Part shown: in pieces, positions 48,767 through 56,364 of the stretch
How the letters are laid out: each line of letters opens with the position of its first letter
Position numbering within the stretch: the stretch's first letter is position 1
Assembly (NCBI RefSeq): GCF_022829385.1
Contig: NZ_JAKSXX010000147.1
Location: 1-64,000 of the forward strand
Direction: 5' to 3'
DNA from: Methylobacterium sp. J-070
Lineage (GTDB): Bacteria > Pseudomonadota > Alphaproteobacteria > Rhizobiales > Beijerinckiaceae
DNA: 64,000 bases
Program-made: the position numbers and the translations under genes
Notes under the pieces: model-generated
Database searches by the model: none
Told to the model about the DNA's origin: nothing
The model's input: only the letters and a program-made list of their open reading frames with translations

Positions 48767-51343
48767 ATGCACGGCACGATCACCCGCCCCGACCCGGCGC
48801 CCCGCCGCGTCCCGCTCACCCTGCGCTTGGCGTTGCGCGAGCTGCGCGCCGGGCTCTCCGGATTCGGGGTGTTCCTCGCCTGCATCGCGCTGGGCGTCAC
48901 GGCGATCGCCGGCGTCGCGTCGATCTCGCGCTCGCTCTCCGACGGTCTCGGCCGGGAGGGGCGGCGGATCCTCGGGGGCGACCTCGCCTACAACCTGATC
49001 AACCGCGAGGCGACCGACGCGGAGCGCCAGGCCCTGGCGCGGGAAGGGCGGCTCGACGTGGTCGCGTCCCTGCGGGCCATGGCGGCGGCACCGGGCGGCG
49101 ATGCGGCCCTCGTCGAGCTGAAGGCCGTCGATCCCGCCACCTACCCGGCCGCCGGGGCGCTCGTCACCGACCCGCCGGGCCCGCTCGCCGACCTGCTGGC
49201 GGAGCGCGACGGCACGCCGGGGGCGCTGGCCGAGCCGGCGCTCCTCACCCGCCTCGCCGTCAAGGTCGGCGACCGCATCTCGCTGGCCGGGCACCAGGTG
49301 GCGATCCGCGGCACCCTGGTGTCCGAACCCGACAAGATCGCCGGCGGCATCGGCTTCGGGCCGCGGCTGATGATCTCGGAACCGAGCCTGCGCGCCACCG
49401 GCCTCGTCCAGCCCGGAAGCCTCAACCGCTGGAGCTACCGGATCGTCCTGCCCCCCGGGACGCCGGATACGGACCTCGACGCCGCGCAAGGTCGGATCCG
49501 CGCCGCGACCCCGGAGGCCGGCTGGGAGATCCGCTCGCGCAGCAACGCCGACCCGCGCTTCGCCAAGAGCATCGAGCGGTTCACGCAGTTCCTCACCCTG
49601 GTGGGGCTCACCGCGCTGATCGTCGGCGGCGTCGGCGTCGGCAACGCCGTCCACGCCTTCGTGGAGCGCAAGCGGCCCTCGATCGCGACGCTCAAGAGCG
49701 TCGGCGCCCCGGGCTCGCAGGTGGTCGCCCTGTACCTGACGCAGGTGATGCTGATCGCCGGCCTCGGCACGCTGATCGGGCTCGTCGTCGGGGCGAGCCT
49801 GCCGTTCATCCTCGACGCGCTGTTCTCCGCCGACCTGCCGCTGCCCCTGAACCCGACCCTCGCCCCCGGGGAATTGGCCCTCGCCGCCGCCTACGGGCTG
49901 ATCACCGCCTTCGCGTTCGCGATCACGCCGCTCGGCCGCGCCCACGACGTGCCGGTCTCGGGCCTGTTCCGCGACACCGTCGATCCCGCCCGGGTCAGCC
50001 CGCGCTGGCGCTACCGGATCTGGCTGGCCTCCAGCCTCGCGGCCCTGGTCGGCCTGTCGGTGGCGACCGCCTTCGACCGGCGGGTGGCGCTGATCTTCAT
50101 CGTGGCCGCGGCCCTCGCCTTCGGCCTGCTGCACGGGGTGGCGCTCGGCCTGATGGCCCTCGCCCGCCGGCTCCCGCATCCGCGCTGGCCGGCGCCGCGG
50201 ATGGCGCTCGCCAACCTTCACCGGCCGGGGGCGCTGACGCCCGCCATCGTCCTGTCGCTGGGTCTCGGGGTGACCCTCCTCGTCACCCTCAGCCTGATCG
50301 ACGCCAACGTGCGCCGCACGATCAGCGCGACCCTGCCGGCCCGGGCGCCGAACCTGTTCTTCCTCGACGTCCCGGCCCGGGACGCGGGCGCCTTCCGGGA
50401 GTTCCTGGCCCGCGCGGCCCCGAACGGGAAGATCGAGGACGTGCCGATGATGCGCGGCCGGATCGTCGCCCTGAACGGCGTGCCGGCGAGCAAGATCCGC
50501 CCCCCGGAGGACGCCGCCTGGGTCCTCGACGGGGACCGCGGCATCACCTACGCCGACACGGTGCCGGAGGGCTCGAGCCTCACCGAGGGCGCGTGGTGGA
50601 GCCCCGAGCAGGGCGCCAAGCCCCTGGTCTCCTTCGAGGCCGACCTCGCCCGCCAGCTCGGGCTGAAGCTCGGCGACAGCGTGACCGTCAACGTGCTCGG
50701 GCGCGACCTCACGGCGACGATCTTCAACCTGCGCCGGGTGGAATGGCGCAACCTCGGCATCAACTTCGTGATGGTGTTCTCGCCCGGCACCTTCCGGGGG
50801 GCGCCGCATTCCGACCTCGCCACGCTGACGCTCCCGGGCGGGACCGACGCGGCGGCCGAGAACCACATCCTGCGCGACGTCGCCAAGACCTTCCCGTCGG
50901 TGAGCGCCGTGCGGGTCAAGGACGCCCTCGACGCGATCGGCGACCTCGTCGGCCGGCTGGTCCTGGCGATCCGCGGGGCGAGCGCCGTGGCGGTCCTGGC
51001 GAGCCTGTTCGTGCTGGCCGGCGCCATCGCGGCCGGTCACCGGGCCCGGCTCTACGACGCCGTCGTGCTCAAGGTGCTGGGCGCGAGCCGCGCGCGCCTG
51101 CTCTCGGCCTACGCCATCGAGTACGCCGCCCTGGGGCTCGCCACCGCGTTGTTCGGCCTCGCGGCCGGATCGCTCGCCGGCTGGGTGATCGTCGCGAAGG
51201 TCATGCACCTCGATTTCCGCCTCGACCTGTCGGGCGCACTGGCGGCGGCGGCCGCCGCTGTGGCGCTGGCGATCCTGATCGGGCTCGCCGGCACCTGGCG
51301 GATCCTGGGGCAGAAGCCGGCGCCGTATCTGCGGCAGATCTGA
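48767..51343 (+). CDS. ABC transporter permease of the YbbP type
   Basis: An 858-residue permease with two FtsX-like halves. The N-terminal helix (RAGLSGFGVFLACIALGVTA) is followed by a large periplasmic domain, then membrane helices around 270-290, 325-345 and 370-395. A second set follows (about 420-465), with a second periplasmic domain and a final FtsX block (AVAVLASLFVLAGAIAAGHR, ATALFGLAAGSLAGWVIVAK). Length and duplication match YbbP, partner of YbbA. Export or extraction of lipids or membrane-bound molecules is suspected, not known. The ATG at 48767 follows the palindrome by 35 bases. Confidence 0.9.
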   Translation: MHGTITRPDPAPRRVPLTLRLALRELRAGLSGFGVFLACIALGVTAIAGVASISRSLSDGLGREGRRILGGDLAYNLINREATDAERQALAREGRLDVVASLRAMAAAPGGDAALVELKAVDPATYPAAGALVTDPPGPLADLLAERDGTPGALAEPALLTRLAVKVGDRISLAGHQVAIRGTLVSEPDKIAGGIGFGPRLMISEPSLRATGLVQPGSLNRWSYRIVLPPGTPDTDLDAAQGRIRAATPEAGWEIRSRSNADPRFAKSIERFTQFLTLVGLTALIVGGVGVGNAVHAFVERKRPSIATLKSVGAPGSQVVALYLTQVMLIAGLGTLIGLVVGASLPFILDALFSADLPLPLNPTLAPGELALAAAYGLITAFAFAITPLGRAHDVPVSGLFRDTVDPARVSPRWRYRIWLASSLAALVGLSVATAFDRRVALIFIVAAALAFGLLHGVALGLMALARRLPHPRWPAPRMALANLHRPGALTPAIVLSLGLGVTLLVTLSLIDANVRRTISATLPARAPNLFFLDVPARDAGAFREFLARAAPNGKIEDVPMMRGRIVALNGVPASKIRPPEDAAWVLDGDRGITYADTVPEGSSLTEGAWWSPEQGAKPLVSFEADLARQLGLKLGDSVTVNVLGRDLTATIFNLRRVEWRNLGINFVMVFSPGTFRGAPHSDLATLTLPGGTDAAAENHILRDVAKTFPSVSAVRVKDALDAIGDLVGRLVLAIRGASAVAVLASLFVLAGAIAAGHRARLYDAVVLKVLGASRARLLSAYAIEYAALGLATALFGLAAGSLAGWVIVAKVMHLDFRLDLSGALAAAAAAVALAILIGLAGTWRILGQKPAPYLRQI

Positions 51344-51781
51344 GCGGAGGTCCCGCCCGGATCCCGACCGCCGGCGCGGGATCGGGCTTGGTCACGTCGG
51401 GCCGCGCGATCCGGGCGTGCCGCGGAGCGGGTCCGGGCGCGGTCGGACCGGTCGTTCCGGCGGCAACGACGAAGATCGCGTGTCCGCGCGTGGCATAAGG
51501 AAGCCGTTAAGACTTTGCCCGGGGCCCCTGAATCGGCCGCATCCGGGCAACCGTCAGTGGAACGGCCCGGCGGGCGGCAGGAAATCCATTTTAATCCCCG
51601 ACTTTATGGACAAAAATACATCCTTCGGACCCACGAAACCCGCGCGGCAACCGTGGCCGGGGACTTGTGCTGGCGGCGCCAGCGCAACATATTCCGCACC
51701 GAGGCGCCAGTCCGGCGCCAGAGGTCCTGCGTGGGCCTCGCCCGAAACACCACGCTGAGAGAGCTCCGCAAGGACACTCCC
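51344..51781. other. long gene-free leader of the Bax-inhibitor-1 gene
   Basis: No gene is supported in these 438 bases. An 8-bp inverted repeat TTGCCCGG/CCGGGCAA spans 51515-51550 and a GGCGCC-AGTCC-GGCGCC repeat lies near 51703-51719. The stretch 51580-51620 is relatively AT-rich (CATTTTAATCCCCGACTTTA) and could contain a promoter, leaving a structured leader of over 150 bases. Confidence 0.45.
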
Positions 51782-52552
51782 ATGGCATTCGAGAACTCTC
51801 CCTTCCGGTACGGCGCCCAGCAGCCCTCCGGCTACGCCGGCACCCAGGTCGAGGTCGACCAGGGCCTGCGGGCCTTCATGCTCGGCGTCTACAACAACAT
51901 GGTCGTCGGGCTCGGCATCTCCGGTCTCGTCGCGCTCGGCCTGAACATGGCGTCGGTCGCGGCCTACCAGGGCACGCGCCCGGTCCTGACCCCCTTCGGT
52001 CAGCTGCTCTACACGAGCCCGCTGAAGTGGGTGCTGATGCTCGCCCCGCTGGCGTTCATCTTCGTCTTCTCGATGAGGATGGACCGGATGTCGGCCTCCT
52101 CGGCCCGGACGATGTTCTGGGCCTTCGCGGCGGTGATGGGCGCCTCGATGTCCTCGCTCCTCCTGGTCTTCACCGGGGGCAGCGTGGTCCAGGTGTTCTT
52201 CATCACGGCGGCGGCCTTCGGCTCGCTCAGCCTCTGGGGCTACACCACCCGGCGCAGCCTCTCGGGCATGGGCTCGTTCCTGATGATGGGCCTGATCGGC
52301 ATCATCCTGGCGTCGCTGGTGAACATCTTCTTCGCCTCGTCGGCCCTCCAGTTCGCCATCTCGGTGCTGGGCGTGCTGATCTTCGCGGGCCTCACGGCCT
52401 ACGACACGCAGAAGCTGAAGGAGATGTATCTCTACGGCGGCTTCGACGGCGAGATGGCGGCCAAGATGTCGGTGAACGGCGCCCTGACGCTCTACCTCGA
52501 CTTCATCAACATGTTCCAGTTCCTCCTGAGCCTGATCGGCGACCGCCGCTAG
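51782..52552 (+). CDS. Bax inhibitor-1/YccA family membrane protein
   Basis: A 256-residue integral membrane protein with seven hydrophobic segments. Family features are AFMLGVYNNMVVGLGISGLV in the first helix, the SLSLWGYTTRRSLSGMGSFL loop, and the conserved C-terminal FAGLTAYDTQKLKEMYLYGG with the Asp of the pH-sensing pair. Related proteins (YccA, BsYetJ) modulate FtsH proteolysis or leak calcium ions. The start at 51782 follows a weak AAGGA site; open frame upstream lacks domain content. A strong terminator follows. Confidence 0.92.
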   Translation: MAFENSPFRYGAQQPSGYAGTQVEVDQGLRAFMLGVYNNMVVGLGISGLVALGLNMASVAAYQGTRPVLTPFGQLLYTSPLKWVLMLAPLAFIFVFSMRMDRMSASSARTMFWAFAAVMGASMSSLLLVFTGGSVVQVFFITAAAFGSLSLWGYTTRRSLSGMGSFLMMGLIGIILASLVNIFFASSALQFAISVLGVLIFAGLTAYDTQKLKEMYLYGGFDGEMAAKMSVNGALTLYLDFINMFQFLLSLIGDRR

Positions 52553-52582
52553 GCCGGGACGACTGACACGACCGACACCAAG

Positions 52583-52616
52583 AAGCCCCGGCGGGCGACC
52601 GCCGGGGCTTCTTTTT
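52583..52616 (+). terminator. rho-independent terminator after the Bax-inhibitor-1 gene
   Basis: A perfect 12-bp stem AAGCCCCGGCGG with CCGCCGGGGCTT around a GCGA tetraloop, followed by CTTTTT. It lies 30 bases after the stop. Confidence 0.92.
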
Positions 52617-52653
52617 GCCTGTTCGGACGCGCCGCATGGGCTACGCTGGCGCC

Positions 52654-53547
52654 ATGCTGAAGCTCTCCGGCCTCTCCGCCTTCCCGATCACCCCGAGCGA
52701 CGCCGAGGGCCGCGTCGACGCCGATGCCCTCCGCCGGCTGCTTGAGCCCCTGGCGGCGGCCGGCGTCGACTCGGTCGGCCTGCTCGGCAGCACGGGGACC
52801 TACGCGTATCTGAGCCGGGCCGAGCGGCGCCGGGCCGTGGCGATCGCCGCCGAGACGTTGGGCGGACGGGTTCCCCTCCTGGTCGGCGTCGGCGCGCTGC
52901 GGACCGACGATGCGGTCCGGCTGGCGCAGGATGCCCGGTCCGCCGGGGCCGATGCCGGCCTCCTGGCCCCCGTCTCGTACACGCCGCTCACCGACGCCGA
53001 GGTCGAGGCGCATTTCGAGGCCGTGGCGGCGGAGGGGGGCCTGCCGCTGGTCCTCTACGACAATCCCGCCACCACGCATTTCCGCTTCTCGCCCGAATTG
53101 ATCGGGCGGATCGCCCGCCTGCCCGGGATCGTGGCCGCCAAGTGCCCGGCGCCGGAGCCCGCCGCCGCGGCGGCCGGCGTCGCGGCGCTCCGGGCGGCCG
53201 TCCCGGCGGCGTTTCCCGTCGGCTTCAGCGGCGACTGGAACGTCACCGAGGCGCTGATCGCCGGCGGCGCGGCGTGGTACAGCGTGGCGGCGGGCCTGTT
53301 CCCCCGGGCCTGCCTGGCGATCGTCCGGGCCGTGGAGGCGGGCGATACGGCCCGGGCGCGGGCACTGAACGCGGCGCTCGAACCCCTCTGGGCGCTGTTC
53401 CGGGCCCATTCCAGCCTGCGGGTCGTCTACGCGCTGGCCGAGGAACTCGGCCTGTGCCGGGCCGAGCCGCCGCGGCCGATCCGGCCCCTCCCGGCGGAAC
53501 TCCGAACCGGGATCGCCGCGACCCTCCGCTCCCTGGACCTGGGCTGA
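52654..53547 (+). CDS. dihydrodipicolinate synthase-family lyase
   Basis: A 297-residue TIM-barrel aldolase/lyase of the DapA/NanA superfamily. Motifs: GLSAFPITPSDAEGRVDADA, GVDSVGLLGSTGTYAYLSRA with the paired Thr region, LVLYDNPATTHFRFSPELIG with the catalytic Tyr, and IVAAKCPAP with the Schiff-base Lys. It departs from canonical DapA in several loop positions, so another 2-keto-acid or sugar-acid substrate is likely. The ATG at 52654 starts directly at the first barrel strand. Confidence 0.88.
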   Translation: MLKLSGLSAFPITPSDAEGRVDADALRRLLEPLAAAGVDSVGLLGSTGTYAYLSRAERRRAVAIAAETLGGRVPLLVGVGALRTDDAVRLAQDARSAGADAGLLAPVSYTPLTDAEVEAHFEAVAAEGGLPLVLYDNPATTHFRFSPELIGRIARLPGIVAAKCPAPEPAAAAAGVAALRAAVPAAFPVGFSGDWNVTEALIAGGAAWYSVAAGLFPRACLAIVRAVEAGDTARARALNAALEPLWALFRAHSSLRVVYALAEELGLCRAEPPRPIRPLPAELRTGIAATLRSLDLG

Positions 53548-53562
53548 CGGTCCGCGCGGCCG

Positions 53563-53937
53563 TCAGACGATCCGGGGCGCCGGCTCCAGCACCGCGATCA
53601 CGCGGACCAGCTCGGTGCCGCGCTTCAGGATCTGGCCGCTGGCGGCGATCACCGCGTAGGCGCCCTGCCGGCGGGCGAGCCTCGGGTCCTTCTCGATCCG
53701 GTACAGCGGCATCTCGGAGGCCCGGCGGTAGATCGAGAACACGGCCTTGTCCCGGCGGAAATCGAGGGCGTAGTCGCGCCACTCGCCCGCGGCGACCTGT
53801 CGGCCATAGAGGTTGAAGATCGTACGCAGCTCGTCCCGGTTGAAGGCGACCTGCGGAGGGTCCGCGCGGGCCGGGAAGGGGATGACGCGCTCCGCCATCT
53901 CGTCGGGCCTCGGCCCGGCGCCCGTCCGTTCGGTCAT
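53563..53937 (-). CDS. DUF2794 domain-containing protein
   Basis: A 124-residue soluble protein of the alphaproteobacterial DUF2794 family: VAFNRDELRTIFNLYGRQVA, GEWRDYALDFRRDKAVFSIY and RRASEMPLYRIEKDPRLARR are its hallmarks, ending with a short hydrophobic C-terminus. Function unknown. The ATG at 53937 matches the usual family length. It is convergent with the DapA-like gene (15 bases) and divergent from whatever is transcribed towards the terminator at 54221. Confidence 0.88.
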   Translation of the reverse strand: MTERTGAGPRPDEMAERVIPFPARADPPQVAFNRDELRTIFNLYGRQVAAGEWRDYALDFRRDKAVFSIYRRASEMPLYRIEKDPRLARRQGAYAVIAASGQILKRGTELVRVIAVLEPAPRIV

Positions 53938-54059
53938 CACCGCTCCCGTGCATCGATGCTTTGCCGGATGATGGGCTTCGCCGCGGCGGACCGCAAGGGC
54001 TGCCCGGGCCGGGCCCCGTGGCGCTTGAGACACGCCCAAGCGACAAAAATCACGCTTCC

Positions 54060-54250
54060 GCCCCAATCGCGCCTTTTCGGAGCCGCGTTGCGATGGCACA
54101 ACACCCGCTGAACCTCGCCGGGCTCTGTCCGGGCGGCGCCCGATACCCAGCTCCCCAGCCATCGGCCGTCGTTCGGGATCCCAGGAACCGGCACTCCGAG
54201 GTTTCGAGACCCAAGACTTCAGGCCGCCCTTATCGGGCGGCCTTTTTTCT
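54060..54250 (+). ncRNA. candidate small RNA ending at an orphan terminator upstream of bluB
   Basis: The 354-base gap between divergent DUF2794 and bluB has no supported gene, yet it ends in a strong plus-strand terminator 44 bases before bluB. Something must be transcribed rightward into it. The segment is rich in short self-complementary parts (GGGC-GGC-GCCC; GGTT-TCGA-GACC near 54201). A TTGAGA at 54025-54030 could be a -35 element, which would put the 5' end near 54060, but the -10 is poor and the start is a guess. A regulatory leader of bluB is the alternative; no cobalamin-riboswitch core was recognised. Confidence 0.35.
54221..54248 (+). terminator. orphan rho-independent terminator upstream of bluB
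   Basis: AGGCCGCCC-TTATC-GGGCGGCCT, a perfect 9-bp stem, followed by a run of six T residues counting the last base of the stem. No coding region precedes it on the plus strand for almost 700 bases. Confidence 0.85.
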
Positions 54251-54291
54251 GTTTCCGGTCCGGGTCCGGAAACGGGTATGCCAGCGGCATC

Positions 54292-54930
54292 ATGGGCCCG
54301 CCCGCATTCGACGACGCCTTCGTGCAGGACCTCGACACGCTGTTCGCGTGGCGCCGGGACGTGCGCCGCTTCCGGCCCGACCCGGTCGACGAGGCGAGCC
54401 TGCAGGCCTGCCTGGCGGCGGCCCACCGGGCGCCCTCGGTCGGCAACAGCCGGCCCTGGCGCTTCGTGCGCGTGTCGGATCCCGGACGGCGGGCCGCCGT
54501 CGCGGAGAGCTTCGCCCGCTGCAACGCCGCCGCGGCCGCCGGCTACGATGCGGAGCGCGCCGCGCAGTACCGGACCCTCAAGCTCGCCGGCCTGAAGGAG
54601 GCCCCGGTCCATCTCGCGGCCTTCTGCGACGGGGCGACCGAGACCGGGCTCGGCCTCGGGCGGGCCAGCATGCCGGAGACCCTGGCCTACTCGGTCGTCG
54701 GGGCCGTGCAGTGCCTCTGGCTGGCGGCCCGGGCGCGGGGCCTCGGCGTCGGCTGGGTGTCGATCCTGGAACCCGAATCCGTCGGGGCGATCCTGGCGGT
54801 GCCGCAGGCGTGGCGGCTCGTGGCCTATCTCTGCGTCGGCCATCCGGTGGAGGAGCACAGCGACCCGGAACTGGAGCGACACGGCTGGCAGCCGGAGGAC
54901 AAGCGCGGCGGCACGCTCGTCGAGCGCTGA
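54292..54930 (+). CDS. bluB: 5,6-dimethylbenzimidazole synthase
   Basis: A 212-residue nitroreductase-fold enzyme that converts reduced FMN to the lower ligand of vitamin B12. BluB features: FAWRRDVRRFRPDPVDEASL, AHRAPSVGNSRPWRFVRVSD, and the FMN-binding TLAYSVVGAVQCLWLAARAR with GLGVGWVSILEPESVGAILA. It ends AYLCVGHPVEEHSDPELERH. No other cobalamin gene is adjacent. The ATG at 54292 lies 44 bases after the orphan terminator, leaving a short leader. Confidence 0.92.
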   Translation: MGPPAFDDAFVQDLDTLFAWRRDVRRFRPDPVDEASLQACLAAAHRAPSVGNSRPWRFVRVSDPGRRAAVAESFARCNAAAAAGYDAERAAQYRTLKLAGLKEAPVHLAAFCDGATETGLGLGRASMPETLAYSVVGAVQCLWLAARARGLGVGWVSILEPESVGAILAVPQAWRLVAYLCVGHPVEEHSDPELERHGWQPEDKRGGTLVER

Positions 54931-55113
54931 CCGGGTCTCGGCCCCGGGGTCGCGGATGGCCGCTCATCGCCGGTGGATTGATTTACGATGCTCTTTTACC
55001 GTGCTCCACAGATGTGGGGTACGGGCCCGCGTCAACCATAGCTTTTCCTGGAACGACAAGCTCGGCCGTGGATTACTTGGCCGCAGAGGGTCTTGCTTGT
55101 CGAGGAACGGATC

Positions 55114-55623
55114 ATGTCGGGTCGGGTGGCGGCTTTATTCGGATTGGCCGGCGCGATGCTGGCGGGTTACTCGGGGACCGCCGCGGCGCGGGAAGTCGTC
55201 CCCTTCGAGAACGGCGTCGCGCCGGGCTCGGTGGTGATCAGCGTGTCCCAGCGCAAGCTCTACCTGGTGAACGGCGACGGGACCGCGATCCGCTATCCCG
55301 TCGCGGTGGGCAAGCCCAGCAAGCAATGGTTCGGGACCGCCTCCATCGACGGCAAGTACGTCGCCCCCGCATGGTCGCCGCCCGCCGAGGTGAAGCGCGA
55401 CAACCCGCGGCTTCCCAACCTCATCGCGGGCGGCTCGCCGCACAACCCCATGGGCGCGGCGGCGATGACTCTGGCAGGCGGCGAGTACGCGATCCACGGA
55501 ACCAACCGCCCGAGTTCGGTCGGGACCTACGCGTCCTATGGCTGCATCCGCATGTACAACCAGGACGTGGTCGATCTCTATGGCCGGGTCGATGTGGGCA
55601 CGCGGGTCTACATGACCCACTGA
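55114..55623 (+). CDS. periplasmic L,D-transpeptidase (YkuD domain)
   Basis: A 169-residue protein. A signal peptide (ALFGLAAAMLAG-like core, here GRVAALFGLAGAMLAGYSGT, cleaved after TAAA) is followed by a single YkuD domain: VVISVSQRKLYLVNGDGTAI, then the active site AIHGTNRPSSVGTYASYGCI with the catalytic His and Cys. Such enzymes form 3-3 crosslinks in peptidoglycan or anchor outer membrane proteins; in polar-growing Rhizobiales they are numerous. The ATG at 55114 follows a GAGGAAC site and starts just before the signal peptide. Confidence 0.92.
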   Translation: MSGRVAALFGLAGAMLAGYSGTAAAREVVPFENGVAPGSVVISVSQRKLYLVNGDGTAIRYPVAVGKPSKQWFGTASIDGKYVAPAWSPPAEVKRDNPRLPNLIAGGSPHNPMGAAAMTLAGGEYAIHGTNRPSSVGTYASYGCIRMYNQDVVDLYGRVDVGTRVYMTH

Positions 55624-55635
55624 CGGCCCGGTCCC

Positions 55636-55944
55636 TCACGCCGCGGGCGGCGCCGTCGCCTCGACGGCCGTGAAGGTTTCCAGGATCCGGTAGGTGTGCG
55701 CGACGCCCGCCGGCACGCAGTACGAATCGCCGGCGGCGAGCGCCACGGTCTCGCCCCCGACGACCAGCTCCGCCCGACCGCTGATCACGTAGCCCACGGT
55801 CTCGTGGGCTGCGGTGGTCATCGGCTTGTCGGCGTTGGGCTCCTCGGCCCGCCACATCCGCATTCCGAGGCGCTCGCCCCGCGCCAGAGCGATCTCGCCG
55901 TGCGGTCCCGCGGCTGCGCCGCGGGCCGATACCTTCGTGGTCAT
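55636..55944 (-). CDS. small cupin-domain protein
   Basis: A 102-residue single-domain cupin. The core runs from ALARGERLGMRMWRAEEPNA to VALAAGDSYCVPAGVAHTYR. Likely metal-ligand histidines are in TAAHETVGYVISGRAELVVG and GVAHTYRI, and the second cupin motif PAGVAHTY is clear. No catalytic role can be assigned; similar proteins bind small molecules or sugars. The ATG at 55944 is chosen over longer readings because upstream codons lack structure. It is convergent with the L,D-transpeptidase, 12 bases apart. Confidence 0.85.
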   Translation of the reverse strand: MTTKVSARGAAAGPHGEIALARGERLGMRMWRAEEPNADKPMTTAAHETVGYVISGRAELVVGGETVALAAGDSYCVPAGVAHTYRILETFTAVEATAPPAA

Positions 55945-56364
55945 TGCGCCCCTCCCGTCGATGGATCTCCGCAGCCAACGGCGCGGTGGCGACGCCGTTC
56001 CGCCCATCGGCGCGGGGCGTCGCCCGACGGGCCGCGCCGGGCTTCGGCAGGGTGTCGCACCGGCCCATCCAGGCTGCGCGGCAGAGGCGCGGACCGGCGC
56101 CGCGCCTCCATACCGTCCGGGTTCCGGAGCGTCGGCGAACGGCCGGACGCCGCCGAGGGGTCGCGATGCCGATCACAGCCGCGATCGACCGGATTCCCGG
56201 CGGCCCGGAGCCGGGCCTCGGTTCGTGCGCCGGTCGCCGCTGAGCGGGGCGAGCCCCACCGGGGGAGCGGCCTTCAGGGCTGCCCGGGACGACGCGGGCG
56301 GGGGAGAGGCCCCGTCCGCCCGTCGCGTCCCGCCGGAGGGTGGATCCCCTCCGGCGGCGGCCTC
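55945..56364. other. gene-free region downstream of the giant protein gene
   Basis: No gene is supported in these 420 bases although frames are open by composition. A perfect 11-bp inverted repeat CCGCCGGAGGG/CCCTCCGGCGG with a 6-base loop at 56330-56357 lies 8 bases after the stop of the giant minus-strand gene and may end its transcript, though no T run follows. Confidence 0.5.

Noticed and set aside
54190..54215. T-arm-like GAGGTTTCGAGACC suggesting a tRNA
   Set aside because: No acceptor stem, anticodon arm or D arm fits around it.
54292..54320. Cobalamin riboswitch before bluB
   Set aside because: bluB made this likely, but neither the B12-box nor the conserved core of the cobalamin aptamer was found between 53938 and 54291.
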